Part shown: piece after piece, positions 54,620-64,000 of the stretch
How positions within the stretch are numbered: the stretch's first letter is position 1
Layout of the letters: every line of letters starts with the position of its first letter
Source: Euclidia mi
Taxonomy: Eukaryota > Arthropoda > Insecta > Lepidoptera > Erebidae
Length of the DNA stretch: 64,000 nt
Assembly: GCA_944739405.2 (NCBI GenBank)
Contig: OX123199.2
Coordinates: 4,763,898 to 4,827,897 of the forward strand
Reading direction: 5' to 3'
Notes under the pieces: generated by a model
The model's input: only the letters and a program-made list of their open reading frames with translations
What the model was told of the DNA's origin: nothing
The model's database searches: none
Position numbers and translations under genes: made by a program

Positions 54620-55384
54620 ATGATTTGTAGCGATAACATAGACCTTTCACCAATATTTATGTGCATGTTGCCTTAGTCGGTACAGTCATATGATGTAAAA
54701 CAGTCGCTACAATCATGATAATGAGTATCTAATCTACACACTGTGATGTTTATCTAGCAAATATGTTAAACAAAATTAAAAATAGCCGTTTTTCTCTAGT
54801 TATTGTACTTTTAGTCCGCGTTTACACCCACAACATTTACTTTCTATATTTTGACACCAGCTTGTACACACCAGGAAAATATTTTTTGAAAAAATATTTA
54901 TTGAGATTTAAATTTGACGCTGCTTCCCGTAATGTATCTGGATGAAACTATTACGCGAAAATTCGTCTTTCTCCTAGTGGAACTCAAGGGAAAAGGAAAG
55001 GTAGTCAAAAGTTTCATATACGATAGTTTTGGCGGTTCCTTGTCAATACGTTTTATGTATCCAGATTAATGTATGAATATCAGTAACGTTGCGGTTACCT
55101 TAATTGAGCTTAGCAACAGTTTGTTGCCGCGTCCAATCAGTGCAAGGCCGTGTTACCGTAAACTAACGAGCGGCACACTGACACACTGCGGAACTACCAG
55201 ATGTTATCGTAATTATATCGCCCACCTTTCTGTGTTACCCGAAAATGTACACGAATATTCGAAATACCTATACCTACCTCCTTTTTGGTAACCGCACGAT
55301 CGAATGAGTACTGGGAAAGATATAATCAGATTTAAAAGTTGCTAAAAGTGTGACATGCTGGTGCTTAGAAGTAGTCGGATTGTG
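54620..55384. other. No feature recognised
   Basis: AT-rich; plus frames at 54,763-54,945 and 55,073-55,291 lack support. Confidence 0.4.
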
Positions 55385-55520
55385 ACAAAAGAACTGCCAA
55401 TCTACGCGTGTTGTAGGTTTGATTCCCATACGAGATACACAGTTTGATATTCCTAGTTCGAGTGTTTCTGGTTCGTCTTTGAATGTTTGTAAAGTCTTCC
55501 GCGATATATGAATTCAGTCT
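55385..55520 (+). mobile_element. Decayed SINE, second family
   Basis: A box-B-like GTAGGTTTGATTCCC, then ACGAGATACACAGTTTGATA and a GAGTGTTTCTGGTTCGTCTT body resembling the 48-kb SINE. The head is poorly preserved. Confidence 0.5.
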
Positions 55521-55915
55521 ACTCCAGGAGTTGTACATAAAATGTATTATATTCCATATTTTATTAACCTAATTTGTATATTATATTCTGGCTTTTAGTT
55601 TGAAATTTTGCAGTAACTGATTTGTATTTTGAAAGGTTAGTAAAATACTTAGAACCCTTAAATGTCGCGGTTGTAACGCATGATTTAACAGGATATGAAT
55701 TAACGTTAATATATCTCAATGTCATATTAATCTCAATACCTAGTAATATGCATAAAATGTACATATTAGGCATACTAACATTGAAACATGGTATCAGGAA
55801 CCTTTAATACATAATACGCATAATACAGATACCTACAGTTTTCTGAATATCATCCCAGCGGTTTGATCTGAACCTATGACGGGTAATTGAGCGCTCAGTC
55901 ATTGTTTGTTAGTCA

Positions 55916-56236
55916 GGGCGGTTTCAGATTAGCGTATTTTTCTGCGCGTATACGGTCGTTTCAGCATACGCGCTTACACGCGCGCTAGATTACGTACTTC
56001 AAAAAACTGGACTCGCGTAAAAGGGCATATTTCGGCGTGTTCACTCGCGGTTATACGAGCTTAGAAGCGCATCAACGCTCGTACGAGTTGCGGGTGTGCC
56101 AAAAGGTGCGTCTATATGCGCTTCCAAAAACGAGCTTATACGCGCGTATAAAACGTACCTAAATGTAGTCGCGTGTAAGCGAGTATGCTGAAACGACCGT
56201 ATACGCGCAGAAAAATACACTAATCTGAAACTGCCC
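55916..56236. mobile_element. 321-bp CpG-rich MITE with long inverted repeats
   Basis: The left arm GGGCGGTTTCAGATTAGCGT and right arm (reverse complement) GGGCAGTTTCAGATTAGTGT stay alike for about 66 bp, through TTTTTCTGCGCGTATACGGT and CGTTTCAGCATAC. Flanks TTAGTCA and TTAGCA look like a target duplication with a one-base loss. The interior is full of GCGCGTATA-like palindromes. No ORF. Confidence 0.88.
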
Positions 56237-56239
56237 TTA

Positions 56240-56353
56240 GCATTGAATAGGCTCCGACACTACTGAACCGATTTGAAAAATTCTTTCACTGTGACATAGG
56301 CTACATTATTTGTTTTCGTTAAATATCTGTGCGAAGCCGGGGCGGATCGCTAG
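56240..56353 (+). mobile_element. Helitron-like 3' remnant
   Basis: AATAGGCTCCGACACTACTG, ACCGATTTGAAAAATTCTTT and CATAGGCTACATTATTT, ending GGCGGATCGCTAG before T. The 5' part is lost; it abuts the MITE. Confidence 0.6.
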
Positions 56354-56486
56354 TACGCAATAAATCGCCACACCTAAGTGAGTATTGAATTCACTGATAT
56401 GCAGACTGTGTCGTTGGTCGGAGGCTTACATCGATCATGTTCGCATCTGTATTGGCTTTATGAAATATCATGGAATCTCTCTGTAG

Positions 56487-56581
56487 GCGGTGTAGACGCG
56501 GCGCGGCCCGTGCTCCCTAACAATCACACAGATAGTATGAACGTTTTCGAGGAACTCGACGATACGCTGCCGTGCAACTAG
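56487..56581 (+). CDS. Weak candidate terminal exon, plus strand
   Basis: Follows an acceptor-like AATCTCTCTGTAG. It is open in the plus frame with GC-rich third positions to TAG at 56,581; the peptide includes GGVDAARPVLPNNHTDSMNV and an acidic end. No AATAAA is seen within 150 nt downstream. A minus frame of about 45 codons over the same bases is also open. Raised CpG content is the main reason to note it. Confidence 0.22.
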
Positions 56582-56800
56582 GCTGGAGTCCTTACGCAAA
56601 TTACTGTCAGTCTCGCTTCGATTGTATGCGACGATTATTATTTCCAAAAACCGGCGAGCAATTGCTTCTCGTGTTACTTGCAGCGGGAAATGAAATACTA
56701 AGTATTATTTTATCAAAAATATGTTTCTAGCTAAATGCAATTTGAAATTGCCGCCGTGTGGTTGACGGCATAGAATACAAGTGTCACCACCCCCTATCTT

Positions 56801-57162
56801 CCCGTGGGGGTCGTAAGAGGCGACTAAGGGATAACACGATGCAAATAACATCTTTGCGTAGAGACGGAAAACTCGACATCAAACCCTATACGACTGCCTC
56901 GTTGGTCTCGCGGAATAAACGTGCGCGTGGGATCGGGAGGTCCCGGGTTCGATTCCTGGGTCGGGCAGTGTTACCTATTGGGTTTTTCTGTCACGAAATT
57001 CTCAGTAGCAGCACTGAGTCTGGAAATGTGCCCGGTACGGCAATAGGCTCGCCCCTTATTACGTGGGACTAAAGTATATCTGGCGAAAAGTGAGTGTAGA
57101 AATACACCTCTGCCTACCTCTTCGGGGATAAAAGGCGTAACGATATGTATGTATGTATGTAT
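56801..57162 (+). mobile_element. Full-length SINE, CTGCCTACCCC tail family
   Basis: Leader CCCGTGGGGGTCGTAAGAGG, head GCCTCGTTGGTCTCGCGGAA, box B CCCGGGTTCGATTCC, body GTGCCCGGTACGGCAATAGG and TTACGTGGGACT, tail CTCTGCCTACCTCTTCGGGG, then ATGTATGTATGT. It is the best preserved member in the window; boxes A and B look intact. The plus frame 56,758-57,072 is spurious. Confidence 0.9.
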
Positions 57163-57720
57163 GCAATTTGAAACAAAAAGAAGGTGGTGTACTCCGAAAC
57201 AAAGCGTTCAACGCTCTCTCCGAGAATATATTCGTTATTAATTATATATTATTTTCTTACTTTTAGTTGCTATTGTGTATCCTTTTGTGGACTTTATTTT
57301 CTTTATATCGTTATTGATCGTAAATCACAATGTCAAAACATGTTTCACAAACTAGAAATGAATACTGGATCAGTAGTACGCGATCGTACTATTTAATTTT
57401 ATGTATTTATACACATATTATATAAGTATGTACATAAATTTACGATCGCGCATATTTTTTATACATATTATATAAGGGCTAGCGCATACATACAACTTAT
57501 AGTCGAACAACTGGTTTGTTGTGTATCATATGTTTAAAAGAATATATTGAAGCGCACACATTGTCAACTCGATAATTGCTCGACAAAAAAGTTTATCGAT
57601 TTGCTTTTGATTTAAAAGTTGGACAACTATCGTATACCAATACCAATCTCGTATAAGGATTTAAAGCGGCGCCACGTCTATATCTTTGTAAACACCTTGA
57701 CTCGAGCGTTGCTATTTAAA
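57163..57720. other. No gene recognised
   Basis: AT-rich; CATATTATATAAG occurs twice (57,414-57,426 and 57,464-57,476). Confidence 0.4.
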
Positions 57721-58735
57721 CACCTTTTTTTATTGACGCCTGGTGAAAACCAAACTATTTACGGGCTAACCCCAAGACTGGGCCTCTAAAGGGGCTCAGG
57801 CTAGGGAGAGTGTGGGACTCCCCGACGAGAAGCGCTGGGACTACACACTAAAGCCACCGATCACTCTATCCGATCCCATTGAATGGCGGGGTCACGGGAA
57901 CTACGTTAGCATTACTGCCGCGACCTCGCCTGAGCTGACCCGCCGAGGCGGGCCCCGTCCCTCACATGCATCCGTCTGCATCCATTATACATGCCCTCAT
58001 ACATCCTCTTTCATACAACGAGCGGAAAAGAACGACGTACTCTACTAACGCTACGAGAGGCGCACGCGGAACACGTGCGCCGCCTCTCGGGCCTCGCGGA
58101 CGGCGGGCAGTCCAACAGGCGTGTACTCACGGTGGCCGGAGATCGTTGAGCGCCTTCCGGCGACGACGCCCGGTTCTGCGGGTGGAGACAGGTCGCGTGG
58201 GCTCCCTATCCCGCTCCGCCGCCTCCTTGATCGACATCACCGTCTCACAAAAGAAGGCGGCGGCGTCCCAACACATCTCGCTCCGGACTATGGAACGAAT
58301 CAAGGTCCGAAGCGAGAGCTCGACCACTCCTATCGCCGCGACTAGGTCACGGGGCTGCGATGCCCAAGCAGGGCATTCCGCCAAGGTGTGCAGCGCCGTG
58401 TCCTCTATTAGGTCACGGCTGGTCACGGCAATCTGCGCAGTGGTGACATCCGGGCGTCTCCTCCCGGCCAATGCGGTGCAGGAACCGGCCGAAACAACCA
58501 TGGCCGGTTATCACCTGTGTCAACCAGAAGGTGAGGGTGCCGTGTCTTCTCTCCAGCCACTCGTCGAGTAAGGGCCTCACTGCCTCGATGCAGCGTAGCC
58601 CCGCGCTGGAGTGCGTGAGTCGCTGACGCCATTCCGTCACTAGGCGCGGGTTCTCCGCCTATTGACCGGGCCTCACGGCGCCACTTATAAAGTGACGCCA
58701 GCAGTCCGGCCTGTAGGTCCCAGGGCGGAATACCT
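57721..58735 (-). pseudogene. R1-type LINE: pol C-terminus and 3' UTR
   Basis: Minus frames 58,640-58,413 and 58,501-58,127 (one frameshift near 58,440) read FWLTQVITGHGCFGRFLHRI, then the Cys-His knuckle start PGCHHC, TALHTLAECPAWASQPRDLV and FCETVMSIKEAAERDRE, the classic R1-clade pol ending after the reverse transcriptase. The GC-rich region down to about 57,730 is the 3' UTR. 5' truncated at about 58,735. The plus frames 57,812-58,571 are antisense. Confidence 0.85.
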
Positions 58736-60014
58736 ATTTAAACACTCCGCATGTATATGACTGATGGATAAAAAAAAGCTTTTCAAGTTTGTTCCATAAT
58801 ATGAATGGTCTCTATTAATATTCTATATTTTTTAATTCTATATAAATATCGTAGAGCGTTTCACAGAATCCATCTACTCTATCAAATTTCAATAGTTTCG
58901 GATTCAGTGGCTGTGACATACGGACTAACAGACAGACCGAATCTATACGGGTGCTGCTTATTTTGCCATTTTTGGATATGAAACCCTAAAAATAAGCAGA
59001 TGTGAAATCTAGTTTCATAATAATATTTTAATATCATTAAATCAACTACACCCCGCTGTTTAGTAGTTAACAGAAGGCAAGTTTGGACAAACTAATGAGA
59101 ACAAATTATTGGCTATCATTTAAGTAAGTACTTTCAAGCAAAAAAGCCTTCTACAACATAATAACAACATACTATTTCATGAAGTAAACATTACGTACTA
59201 ACCCACGGAAAACTTGGAACAATGTATCATTTTATTAAGTCCTCTTTAAAACGCTAAGCTGACAAATAGCCATGTTCCTCTTTACACAAAGCTATGTATG
59301 CAAGTGGGCTGCAATGGGGTTGCGAAATAGTAAAACAATAAATAAATCGTGCTTCCCGTAGCACCCTTCGCTTTGTAGATAAAACACAATATAGACTAAC
59401 CAAACTGCAATATTGGGAATGTTTCTAAAATTATATTCAGTTGTAGGTATACGTACATCCATTAATAATTCAATAGTACCTACATAAGCATATGATTTGT
59501 TATAATAATATGGGTTGCATATTACTAATTGTAACATTTTAAACAATTTCTACTGTCAGTCAAAATGTTTGACAACTAGAAGCAAATAATGTACTATGAG
59601 TATAATTGTTGCATACGGAAACCTGGAGATAGGTAAATGATAAAAATCGCAGCCAAGGCAGCTTTAATAACTTCAATTCGACTTATATTGAGCGACATGC
59701 AGATTCTTATTCGCACGGAATTTCATATAAGCTTGTAGGGTGTTAAATTCAATGCTTTATTGACTGCTACATACATATGTTATGCATGTTCATCGTATTA
59801 CATCTGCAGCAATCCACGGAATATTTTAATTCGTTGAACCTACTTACTTATAAGTAGTGGTAGATTTTGTCATACTACCAGTTGCTTGCAGCTTCGGCCG
59901 CCCTTAATTTTATATTAGTGGCCCTAATTTTCATCCGCTTATTCAATACCATTCCATCCCCAAATATCCCTACTACAACTCACGTGTTTCCTTCCTCCCT
60001 TGATCCTGGGTCCT
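58736..60014. other. AT-rich non-coding sequence
   Basis: No gene or repeat border recognised; the 59,292-59,546 frame is unsupported. Confidence 0.4.
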
Positions 60015-60312
60015 TTAACCTTCGGCCCGTCGCATGGGGTCTTTGAAAGCCTAGGTGTTAGAAAAATGTAAAATTTACACATTTAAAACCATCCAGGAGT
60101 CTTAGTACTTCAGGTACCCTCCGAAATTAGATTATAGTTAGCGCGCATCGCCGCTTACTTCAGTTCGCGCGCCAGCGCAGTGAGATACAGACAGGGCCGT
60201 GAAAGTTCCCTACATGGGTAAATTTCATATAAATCAGCACCATCTACCAATGATTGTAAGAACTAAAGAAAAAGCAACAACTGAACGGCAATTTCGCCAA
60301 TTTTTTTAAGAT

Positions 60313-60376
60313 CTCCGTGGTGCAGTGGAAAGCGTGCTGGGCTCATATCTGTGAAGCCCGTGGATCGAATCAACGC
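60313..60376 (+). repeat. tRNA-like SINE head inside the piggyBac element
   Basis: CTCCGTGGTGCAGTGGAAAG (box A type) and GTGGATCGAATCAAC (box B type) at usual spacing. Resembles the head at 19,036. No full cloverleaf is obvious, so it is not called a tRNA. Confidence 0.5.
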
Positions 60377-60861
60377 TTACCACTTACATTTTGTGATTTT
60401 CATATTTTTTTACTTTTAAATTGCATATTTTACATAACAGTTGTCATTTACTTATTTATTAACACCGAAATTAAACATTTATTTTATTCTGAAAAATGAA
60501 TCCACTACTAACGCCATCTATACGATCGAATAAAAATACAATTGATTTGTACGCCATCTAGAGTCGAGGTCAGTCGAGGATGCCTATTGAACTTCAATTT
60601 CGAACTGAGAGTTGCGCATCTATACCAGTATAAGTGTATAATCTATGGATACAGACGTGTTTTGGGCGCGCGGGCCGTAAAAGACCCCGCGCGACGAACC
60701 CCGTAAGTAAAATTGTATTGTTAGATTGTTCTTTGATTTCTTTTGTAACATGTGTTTTATTTATTTGTTTATTGTTTTAGATTATAATTAAATTATAATT
60801 GACTTCTAAAATGTGTGAAGTTATAATTGACTTCTCAATTGCAATCGCGGGCCACTATTTC

Positions 60862-61088
60862 AACTTTGCCTCGAGAATTGAAACAGATTATAAGGCGATT
60901 CACACCCCAGCTTCAGAATATTAAACCTGATGGAAACGACATCGCTCCTATGAGGAAGCGCTGCATATATGTATTGTCCAAGACAAACAGATAGAAAATT
61001 CAAATCAATCTGCCACTTTTGCAAGGGTAACATATGCCCTACACATACTAAACTGGTATGTACTGACTGTGTTCAAACGGAAAATTAG
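60862..61088 (+). pseudogene. piggyBac transposase C-terminus with Cys-rich domain
   Basis: Piggybac-type transposases end in a cross-brace zinc domain that binds the terminal repeats. Here LPRELKQIIRRFTPQ leads to MRKRC, and after a one-base shift near 60,978 the frame reads CPRQTDRKFKSICHFCKGN, ICPTHTKLVCTDC and stops at TAG 61,088. The Cys/His pattern C..C, C..H, C..C is kept. The rest of the roughly 550-residue enzyme is absent. The segment is too short and broken to act as a transposase. Confidence 0.8.
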
Positions 61089-61485
61089 TCTGATTTTGTT
61101 TGATAAAAGTTGTATTTTGTTTTTGTTGCTCCGAGCCAAATTTTATGTTACAATGTTGATTGTTCTTATGTGATCTCATATAGGTATAATATAAATTAAA
61201 GTTCATTGATTTAGTTAGAATAAAAATATTTTTTCTGTGATGTGATCTCAAAGAAAGAAATGTATGTTCCTAATTTTAGATTGTAAGTTTAAACAGTAAA
61301 TAAATAAATATTTTTGATATTTTTTTGGGATTTTATTGTCATTATATAAATAAATAAGAAACTGCTAGAATAGTTGGAAAGATAAGAGTTTTAAAGGGTT
61401 TTATAGGCGTTTTATTCTTGAGGTTTTGAGGGACCCCACGCGACTTACCGCGTTATTAAAAGATGCGCGACGGGCCGAAGGTTAA

Positions 61486-61660
61486 GCGGGGCGTGAAAAA
61501 GCATCTCTCAAGGCCGTCAAAGTGAGGGCCATCATGTCACATTGCTTAACCAGCAATTGGGGATGGTGGCCTTCCCAATAGGACTTCACTGTCAGCTTAC
61601 CATCAGGCAGCGTGAAGTCAATTTGACAGGTTCTTTCTAATAAAAAAAAAAAAAAAAAAG
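61486..61660 (+). mobile_element. Retroelement 3' end with poly(A)
   Basis: GCCGTCAAAGTGAGGGCCAT through CATCAGGCAGCGTGAAGTCA ending in 18 A residues (61,642-61,659). It looks like a LINE 3' UTR into which the piggyBac element may have inserted. Class not certain. Confidence 0.55.
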
Positions 61661-61738
61661 CCGTCTATTTTTTACCAGCCCGTAGTTCATTCTAAGTTTT
61701 ACGTGTTAATGCGTGTAATATCATGATTGACATACATA

Positions 61739-61770
61739 ATTCAATGTAATATACAAATATTACATTGAAT
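61739..61770. repeat. Perfect 14-bp inverted repeat, 4-nt loop
   Basis: ATTCAATGTAATAT, loop ACAA, exact complement. AT-rich foldback without other context. Confidence 0.85.
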
Positions 61771-61988
61771 TTGTTACTCTTTACTACGACAATTATATTG
61801 ATTAAGTACCCTTGTCACCGTTTTCCTTAAAAAGATAAGACGTTTGCTATGTTTCGAATCCTTTTAGCAAAAAAAACTGCAACATTGGCCTGGAAACGTT
61901 CTATTTTAAGGTTAATTAAACTTAATAATTATTGTGAGGTCGAACCATAAGCTTCGTTTCATTATGTTATTATTATGCCTATTAGGTA

Positions 61989-62180
61989 CTAGCTGTGGTC
62001 GCGGTTTTATAGCTACTGCTTGCATCTGTTGCTTATAGCGTGATGTTATAGAGCCTTAACTTGACCATCCTCGGTAAATGGACTAGCCAACACCAAAATA
62101 TTGTTCTTAAGATTAGCGCGTTCAAACAAATCAGCAAAATATACATGTACAAACAAACTCTTTAGCTTTATTATATTAGA
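61989..62180 (-). mobile_element. Helitron-like element, inverted
   Basis: Minus sense: CTAATATAATAAAGCTAAAG, GAACGCGCTAATCTTAAGAA, CATCACGCTATAAGCAACAG, end ACCACAGCTAG before T. Same family as the 30.6-kb chain. Confidence 0.68.
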
Positions 62181-62744
62181 AGAAATTATTGTTCGCTTTG
62201 CGACTACTAAGTAAAGATTTATACTTCATGTATTCAAAGCCTATATCCAAAACTCTCTCTTTTTAGCCCCAATACCTCCTCCATGGTTTAATTGTCTCTC
62301 TATTTGCTTTTGCAAGTTGGACTTCCATGTTTCGCTCAGTAGATCTTCGGGTGCTTAGACTATAAATACAAATACAAAATATTTATTTCATGAAATAAAC
62401 CAAATATAATAAGAGAGAGATGCTTATAATAAGCAAGCTATGTTTAAGTGGTGAATAGCGTAATAATGGTAATGCAATATCTTCATTATCATCGTCCGAG
62501 CGTTATTCCGATTGCATCCAAGATTTAGGTACGCCTTAGTGTACGGTGTCCGCTTACTAGTCTAATCAGATCTGGCAGAATATCAGCTTTGCTACAGAAT
62601 GCCTGTCGTCTGTTGTTCGCAATCCAGAGGGATAGTGACATTTCAAGGTCTAGAAGTAATAGTATCTATATGTATTGTTATCTATCTAATACGTTTAATT
62701 TGTTTAACGGTATTAAAATAGATAACAAAGCATGTATGAGTGCC
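62181..62744. other. No gene recognised
   Basis: Sequence between the Helitron-like piece and the LTR; nothing definable. Confidence 0.35.
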
Positions 62745-62970
62745 TAGCTCCTGATGGGATGCTGGTGGTCTAGGCTAATGAAAACGCTTCGATAGTTGGT
62801 AGAAAGACTGTATTCCGTAGATCGTAAGTACAATGATAGGTATATGGCCGTAGCGTGTGTGCGGTGCGATGTACGACGAGTGAGTGCAGTGCGGCGCGCA
62901 GGCGTGGTCAGCCGAAGAACCGGTCCTCACTAGCCGGCGGCGGCCCGGCGCGATGGAACGATTCCCCCGG
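62745..62970 (-). repeat. Probable start of the BEL/Pao 3' LTR
   Basis: Minus sense: after the pol stop a purine-rich ACCGGGGGAA stretch, GC-rich CCGCCGCCGGCTAGTGAGGA, then TACGATCTACGGAATACAGT and CTTTCTACCAACTATCGAAG, in the order seen in LTRs of this group. Exact borders cannot be set without the 5' LTR. Confidence 0.5.
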
Positions 62971-63001
62971 TTGAAGTGTGGAGGACTTCAAAATGATGTC
63001 A

Positions 63002-63853
63002 TCAGGACACTGGAAGAATGCACATATTATTAAAGGCCCGAGTTACGGTGCCCTTTTTCGTGCGTATGTCGGCGACTCTACTATGTCCGTCAGATCCTGC
63101 ATTGACGGCGATGACTCTGCCCAGCAGCCAAAGAAGAGGTGGCAGATTGGCGTCCTTCACCAAAACCATCGTGCCTGGCTTAAGATCATGCCTTGACGTC
63201 TGCCATTTTGGCTGCTGAAGTGTAGAAATGTATTCATTTGAATAACGTTGCCAAAAATGTTGGCGTAGCTTCTCGATGCGGTCAAAACGTTGTAGCCGCT
63301 GCATATTGCGGTCATCTATTTGAGGCCGGGGAAACGACGTGAGAGTCCGCCCAATAAGGAAATGAGAAGGAGAAAGATAAGTTAAGTCAGAAGGATCTGT
63401 TGAAAGGGGTGTTAAAGGCCTGGAATTTAAAACAGCCTCTATCTGGACCAGGTATGTTGAAAGCTCTTCATACGTTAAGTGAGTTAAGCTCATGACTCTA
63501 CGTAATAGATATTTCGTTGATTTGACTGCTGCCTCCCAGATGCCACCGAAATGCGGGGAGTAAGCTGGAATAAATTTAAATTCGATACCCTGGTTGGCAA
63601 AGTCTGATTCGACTGAATGACGAGACTCTTGAAGGAAGCGTGAGAGCTCGTTGAAAGCGCCTACGAACGTGGTGCCGTTGTCGGAGTATACGCGCTGAGG
63701 TTTACCACGACGGCTTATGAACCGACTGAAGGCTGCAAGAAACGCCTCCTTTGTAAGGTCGGAGACCAGTTCGAGGTGAACAGCTTTGACTGCGAAACAT
63801 ACAAACAATGCAAGTCTTTTCTTATATAATCTGAATTTTGGAAAAGGCTCCAA
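63002..63853 (-). CDS. BEL/Pao retrotransposon pol, integrase and C-terminal domain (5' truncated)
   Basis: Integrase joins element cDNA to the host genome. 283 codons are open on the minus strand: CFAVKAVHLELVSDLTKEAF, the second catalytic Asp in VYSDNGTTFVGA, the Glu in HFGGIWEAAVKSTKYLLRR, then LNSRPLTPLSTDPSDLTYLSPSHFLIG split here as the LNSRPLTPLS and SPSHFLIGR motifs, and a C-terminal region with PKWQTSRHDLKPGTMVLVKD ending NNMCILPVS. This is the end of a BEL/Pao pol (integrase followed by a DUF5641-type tail). The zinc-binding N-terminus and first catalytic Asp are missing: upstream of 63,853 the frame breaks near GAFSK, where relatives have (D)xAGPF. Protease, reverse transcriptase and gag are not present. 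Start codon shown is incidental. Confidence 0.9.
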   Translation of the reverse strand: MEPFPKFRLYKKRLALFVCFAVKAVHLELVSDLTKEAFLAAFSRFISRRGKPQRVYSDNGTTFVGAFNELSRFLQESRHSVESDFANQGIEFKFIPAYSPHFGGIWEAAVKSTKYLLRRVMSLTHLTYEELSTYLVQIEAVLNSRPLTPLSTDPSDLTYLSPSHFLIGRTLTSFPRPQIDDRNMQRLQRFDRIEKLRQHFWQRYSNEYISTLQQPKWQTSRHDLKPGTMVLVKDANLPPLLWLLGRVIAVNAGSDGHSRVADIRTKKGTVTRAFNNMCILPVS

Positions 63854-64000
63854 CGATTTTTATGAAATATAGTATCCAGGGAGTTTCGAGGGCGATAGAT
63901 AGATCTAGCTAGGATTAATTTTTATTAAACACGATTTACCAAAAATAATAATAAGCACAGCTCAGTTTTCCAGATACTATCTTGTAAGAACGGTTACGAC
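63854..64000. other. Right edge, no feature
   Basis: AT-rich sequence that does not continue the BEL/Pao pol frame, so the retrotransposon copy is truncated or interrupted here. Confidence 0.4.

Larger units (their letters stand above)
60019..61481 (+). mobile_element. piggyBac-like deletion derivative, 1463 bp
   Basis: Flanked by TTAA on both sides (60,015-60,018 and 61,482-61,485), the hallmark of piggyBac insertion. The terminal repeats CCTTCGGCCCGTCGC are exact at both ends. A subterminal GTCGC.TGGGGTC string is next to the terminus at the left but about 31 nt further in at the right, the asymmetric arrangement known for piggyBac. It keeps the end of a transposase gene (60,862-61,088) and has a tRNA-like insertion at 60,313. 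The DDD catalytic domain is deleted. Confidence 0.85.

Noticed and set aside
57812..58571. 201- and 78-codon plus frames
   Set aside because: Antisense to R1-type pol and its 3' UTR; long only because of high GC.
19036..60376. Several box A/box B arrangements that could be read as tRNA genes
   Set aside because: All checked ones continue into SINE bodies and lack a paired acceptor stem, so they are SINE heads.

Overview
This window looks like a piece of a moth or butterfly (Lepidoptera) nuclear genome. It is AT-rich and has no bacterial operon structure. It carries several repeat signatures that I associate with Lepidoptera: tRNA-headed SINEs ending in a CTGCCTACCCCTTCGGGG-type tail, GTCCAGCAGTGG-tailed retroelements, GGGTTCCGTACC elements, BEL/Pao, RTE and R1-type retrotransposons, mariner, PIF/Harbinger, piggyBac and Helitron-like pieces. 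I see no rRNA, no intact tRNA gene, no CRISPR array and no complete host gene.

The best host-gene evidence is two minus-strand exons. The exon at 47,040-47,253 encodes the seventh transmembrane segment and start of the cytoplasmic tail of a rhodopsin-family, peptide-receptor-like GPCR, with good acceptor and donor sites. A GC-rich exon at 10,329-10,549 has a phase-matched acceptor, an in-frame stop and an AATAAA about 120 nt downstream, so it is a plausible 3' terminal exon of the same gene. If so, about 36 kb (10.55-47.04 kb) is one intron filled with transposable elements, and most of the receptor lies beyond the right edge. Two weaker open segments with splice-like borders lie at 52.5 and 56.5 kb.

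Layout. 0-2 kb: decayed IS630/Tc1-type transposase split by two nested insertions. 3.5-6.2 kb: RTE and LINE 3' fragments. 7.6-8.6 kb: a DNA transposon remnant. 10.2-10.5 kb: terminal exon. 10.7-12.5 kb: inverted-terminal-repeat element. 12.5-14.2 kb: SINE next to a PIF/Harbinger element whose relic ORF contains an internally deleted mariner. 15-21 kb: Helitron-like ends, MITEs, SINEs and an RTE tail. 24.5-28 kb: MITE, foldback element and two kinds of GGGTTCCGTACC element. 30.6-32.2 kb: head-to-tail chain of three Helitron-like elements, one holding a minisatellite. 32.9-35 kb: LINE reverse transcriptase relic. 35.8-41.1 kb: possible THAP-type element with an R1 fragment and SINEs inside. 42.4-43.4 kb: long-inverted-repeat element. 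45.4-46.7 kb: nearly intact mariner with one premature stop. 48-57 kb: SINEs and Helitron remnants. 57.7-58.7 kb: R1-type pol end. 60.0-61.5 kb: piggyBac-like deletion derivative with TTAA flanks. 62.7-63.85 kb: 3' end of a BEL/Pao retrotransposon.

There is no operon-like cooperation. The functional links are parasitic: at least one SINE family shares its 3' end with a LINE present in the window, and several elements are nested so that insertion order can be read. All assignments come from reading motifs by eye; no database search was possible.
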